NCBI GenBank assembly: GCA_049115735.1
Contig: JAGDZP010000021.1
Coordinates: 1-64,000 of the forward strand
Direction of reading: 5' to 3'
DNA: 64,000 nt
From: CAXBNB01 sp049115735
GTDB taxonomy: Bacteria > Bacteroidota > Bacteroidia > Cytophagales > Cyclobacteriaceae
Below the pieces are notes generated by a model. That model had not been told where the DNA came from and made no database searches. It saw only the letters and a program-made list of their open reading frames with translations. Position numbers and translations under genes: made by a program. How positions within the stretch are numbered: the first letter of the stretch is position 1; every line of letters begins with the position of its first letter. Of this stretch, positions 61,882 to 64,000 are shown piece after piece.

Positions 61882-64000
61882 ATGAACATAATCGATAAAT
61901 GCATTAAGGGGTATGAATTCCCTTTCAAGAGCAAACTTAGTTTTACCAACCTCATAGGTTATTGGCAGGTAAGGACCAATGACCCAAATAAATTTAAGTC
62001 ACTTTCAGCGAAAGAAGTGGTAAAGCAAATAGAGGCACATCCTGAATTTAATGAGCCGATGAATGATCTCACTGCAGTGCATGAAAATCCTGAACTTGTA
62101 GAATTGATTTTTTCGGCCATTCTTCCGCCTACGCTCGAAGATGAAATGATTGCCGTGCATATTCCATTCACTAAAGAGCAGGTATTTGCTACTCCTGCCT
62201 ATCAGAATATCATGAACCTGGCAGGGTCTTATGAGGCCCTGTTGGCAGAAATGGACATGAAGGAAATGGTCGCTCAGAAGTTGATGAACGCTTATGCGAT
62301 GATTATGCAGATGTACTATGGTGTATCCATCACCAGCGACAGGTATTTCTTATACACTCTGGTAGATCCTAAAACCAAGTTAAAACGCCACTACAGGATA
62401 GAGGTAGATCCGAAATTTTGTGAAATTATTGTAAAAGGTGATTTGCCTGAGTTGTCGGATGAGGATATCAAGCATTTGATAGATAATCTTAACGATCTGG
62501 ATGAGTGGGCAAAATATTTACCTCCGCATCTTTTTGAGTTTCAGGGCTTGCTGGTTTTCCGTCTGAGAGACGAAACCAAAGGAGAAATTCTATCCAGGAT
62601 AAAGGATGATCTCTTGAAAAGGGATAGCATCGTAGATAAAACCGGTTTTGATATGCTTGAGACCAGGTTACGATCGCTACTTCAGTTGTCTGATTTGAAA
62701 CTGGGCATAGCAGCTTATCAGAGGAGCTCCAATAGCTTTATGAACTTCGGCCAACGGATCATACGCAGCATATTGATGGGCAATGAAGAAGGAATTGGCT
62801 GCACTGTCACCAATAGCTCCTTGTATGACTGGTTTGTACAAAACCCGGAACCGATGGCCATTGATGACTTGACCAAGAGCACCAGAATGGGAGGTTATGA
62901 GCAAAAGCTAATTGGGGACGGACTGAATTCTTTGATTTTGGGTCCGCTATTCTATAACAATGAATTCGTTGGGCTGCTTGAATTAGGTACACCAAATGCA
63001 GGGGATTTAAATACACTGGCTCTGGCCAAAGTGAAGGAGGTTTTGCCACTATTTGCTGTAGCGGTAAAAAGGAGCACGGAAGAGTTGGAGACAAAAATCC
63101 AATCTATCATAAAAGAAAAGTATACTTCTATCCACCCTACAGTGGAGTGGAAGTTTGAAGAAGCTGCTAATGACGTGTTGGGACAGGAAAAGGAAGGCAA
63201 GAACCCAATACCCAAACCGATTGTATTCAATGATGTATATCCATTGTATGCGGCCAGTGATATTCGTAATTCTTCAATAGAGAGGAACAGGGCTATTAAT
63301 ACTGACCTGAAGGAGCAGTTGACATTGGCAAGGAAGGTATTGAAGAAAGCTTATGAAATGAAGGAGCTTCCGATTTTGGAGGAGACCATATTCAGGTTGG
63401 ACAAGTTTCATAGAGTATTGAAAAGAAAACTTATTTCGGGTGATGAGGTCACTATTCTTGAGTTTTTGCAGAAGGAAGTGGAGCCTATTATCAAGAACCT
63501 GGAACAGAACATTCCTGAATTCAAAAAGGAAACTAAAAAATATAATGAGAGCCTGGACGAAGAATTGGGTGTGGTATATAAGGCAAGGAAGAATTTTGAG
63601 GATAGCCTTACCAAAATTAATGAGGTGACCAGTACCGTCTTGGATGAGGAGGAATTAAGGGCTCAAGCGATGTTTCCACACTTTTTTGAAAAGTATAAGA
63701 CAGACGGTGTAGAGCACAACATTTATGTAGGTGCTTCATTGTCAGAGAAATTGGAGTTTGATGAAGTGTACCTTAGAAACCTTCGGTTGTGGCAACTGAT
63801 GGTGACGGCAGAAGTGGCACGTAAAACCGCTTATATGATTCCTGAGTTACCACTACCGCTTGAAACTACGCACTTGATTTTGGTGCACAGTGCTCCGTTA
63901 TCTATTCGCTTTAGGATGGATGAGAAAAAATTCGATGTAGATGGAGCGTATAATATTCGTTATGAGATTATCAAAAAGCGAATTGATAAGTCGCTGGTGA
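61882..64000 (+). CDS. GAF-domain-type protein (3' end outside window)
   Basis: An open frame of 706 codons from the ATG at 61882 that runs off the right edge without a stop. The N-terminal about 230 residues are mostly helical. A GAF-like middle (about 300-400, SSLYDWFVQNP, LNSLILGPLFYNNEFVGLLELGTP) is followed by a charged helical stretch (about 450-600) and a further domain. Proteins of this build are common in Bacteroidota without a defined role. ATG and context agree with the start; the true length and C-terminal domain are not visible. Confidence 0.75.
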   Translation, partial: MNIIDKCIKGYEFPFKSKLSFTNLIGYWQVRTNDPNKFKSLSAKEVVKQIEAHPEFNEPMNDLTAVHENPELVELIFSAILPPTLEDEMIAVHIPFTKEQVFATPAYQNIMNLAGSYEALLAEMDMKEMVAQKLMNAYAMIMQMYYGVSITSDRYFLYTLVDPKTKLKRHYRIEVDPKFCEIIVKGDLPELSDEDIKHLIDNLNDLDEWAKYLPPHLFEFQGLLVFRLRDETKGEILSRIKDDLLKRDSIVDKTGFDMLETRLRSLLQLSDLKLGIAAYQRSSNSFMNFGQRIIRSILMGNEEGIGCTVTNSSLYDWFVQNPEPMAIDDLTKSTRMGGYEQKLIGDGLNSLILGPLFYNNEFVGLLELGTPNAGDLNTLALAKVKEVLPLFAVAVKRSTEELETKIQSIIKEKYTSIHPTVEWKFEEAANDVLGQEKEGKNPIPKPIVFNDVYPLYAASDIRNSSIERNRAINTDLKEQLTLARKVLKKAYEMKELPILEETIFRLDKFHRVLKRKLISGDEVTILEFLQKEVEPIIKNLEQNIPEFKKETKKYNESLDEELGVVYKARKNFEDSLTKINEVTSTVLDEEELRAQAMFPHFFEKYKTDGVEHNIYVGASLSEKLEFDEVYLRNLRLWQLMVTAEVARKTAYMIPELPLPLETTHLILVHSAPLSIRFRMDEKKFDVDGAYNIRYEIIKKRIDKSLV

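Overview
The window looks like the chromosome of a marine, alga-degrading member of the Bacteroidota, most likely a Cytophagales-type organism. The signs are SusC/SusD pairs, an ECF sigma factor with a FecR anti-sigma factor in front of a TonB receptor, a type IX secretion C-terminal domain, many lipoproteins, N-rhamnose-type (RhaT-like) sugar transport, two formylglycine-type sulfatases and low-to-medium GC. No rRNA, tRNA, CRISPR array, prophage or insertion sequence was seen.

Region 1 (about 0.1-17.3 kb) is a first polysaccharide-utilisation locus: a heparinase II/III-like lyase, a membrane-spanning TPR/HTH regulator, SusC/SusD, a DUF5060/DUF4038-type glycosidase, a beta-helix protein, a GH2 enzyme and a GH117 enzyme. 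GH117 points to agar- or porphyran-type galactans that carry 3,6-anhydro-L-galactose (L-AHG). Region 2 (17.4-30.5 kb) is a second SusC/SusD locus led by an ECF sigma/FecR pair. It carries no recognisable CAZyme; two large FG-GAP/ASPIC-UnbV proteins follow SusD.

Region 3 (30.5-42.1 kb) opens with a paralogue of the first regulator, divergent from a catabolic operon: zinc alcohol dehydrogenase, KduD-like SDR, sulfatase, aldehyde dehydrogenase, enolase-superfamily cycloisomerase, aldose epimerase, RhaT-like transporter and a divergent GH117-like lipoprotein. Read together, the enzymes match the known route L-AHG -> 3,6-anhydrogalactonate -> 2-keto-3-deoxy-L-galactonate -> 2,5-diketo-3-deoxygluconate -> 2-keto-3-deoxy-D-gluconate (KDG). 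KDG kinase and KDPG aldolase are not in the window.

A repeated hexamer pair, GTYYAG-N5-GTYYAG on the + strand, lies upstream of SusC1, of the sigma/FecR locus and of the AHG operon, with a partial copy upstream of the second sulfatase. It is the best candidate for a shared operator of a galactan regulon, and the two paralogous regulators are its obvious candidate readers.

Region 4 (42.3-49.5 kb) holds a Crp/Fnr regulator, a GlcG/HbpS-like protein, a secreted propeller-Dabb fusion, an OprB-like porin, an SDR and a second sulfatase. Region 5 (49.6-64 kb) is mostly household and stress genes on both strands: DinB, a HEAT protein broken by an in-frame stop, an ECF sigma with a small membrane partner, ArsR/AHSA1, a metallophosphoesterase-Omp85 fusion with a kinase-like middle, an SdiA-regulated-type lipoprotein, an HD-PycTM fusion, polyphosphate kinase, and a GAF-type protein running off the end. 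Several hairpin-rich intergenic repeat families occur between genes from 37 kb onward.
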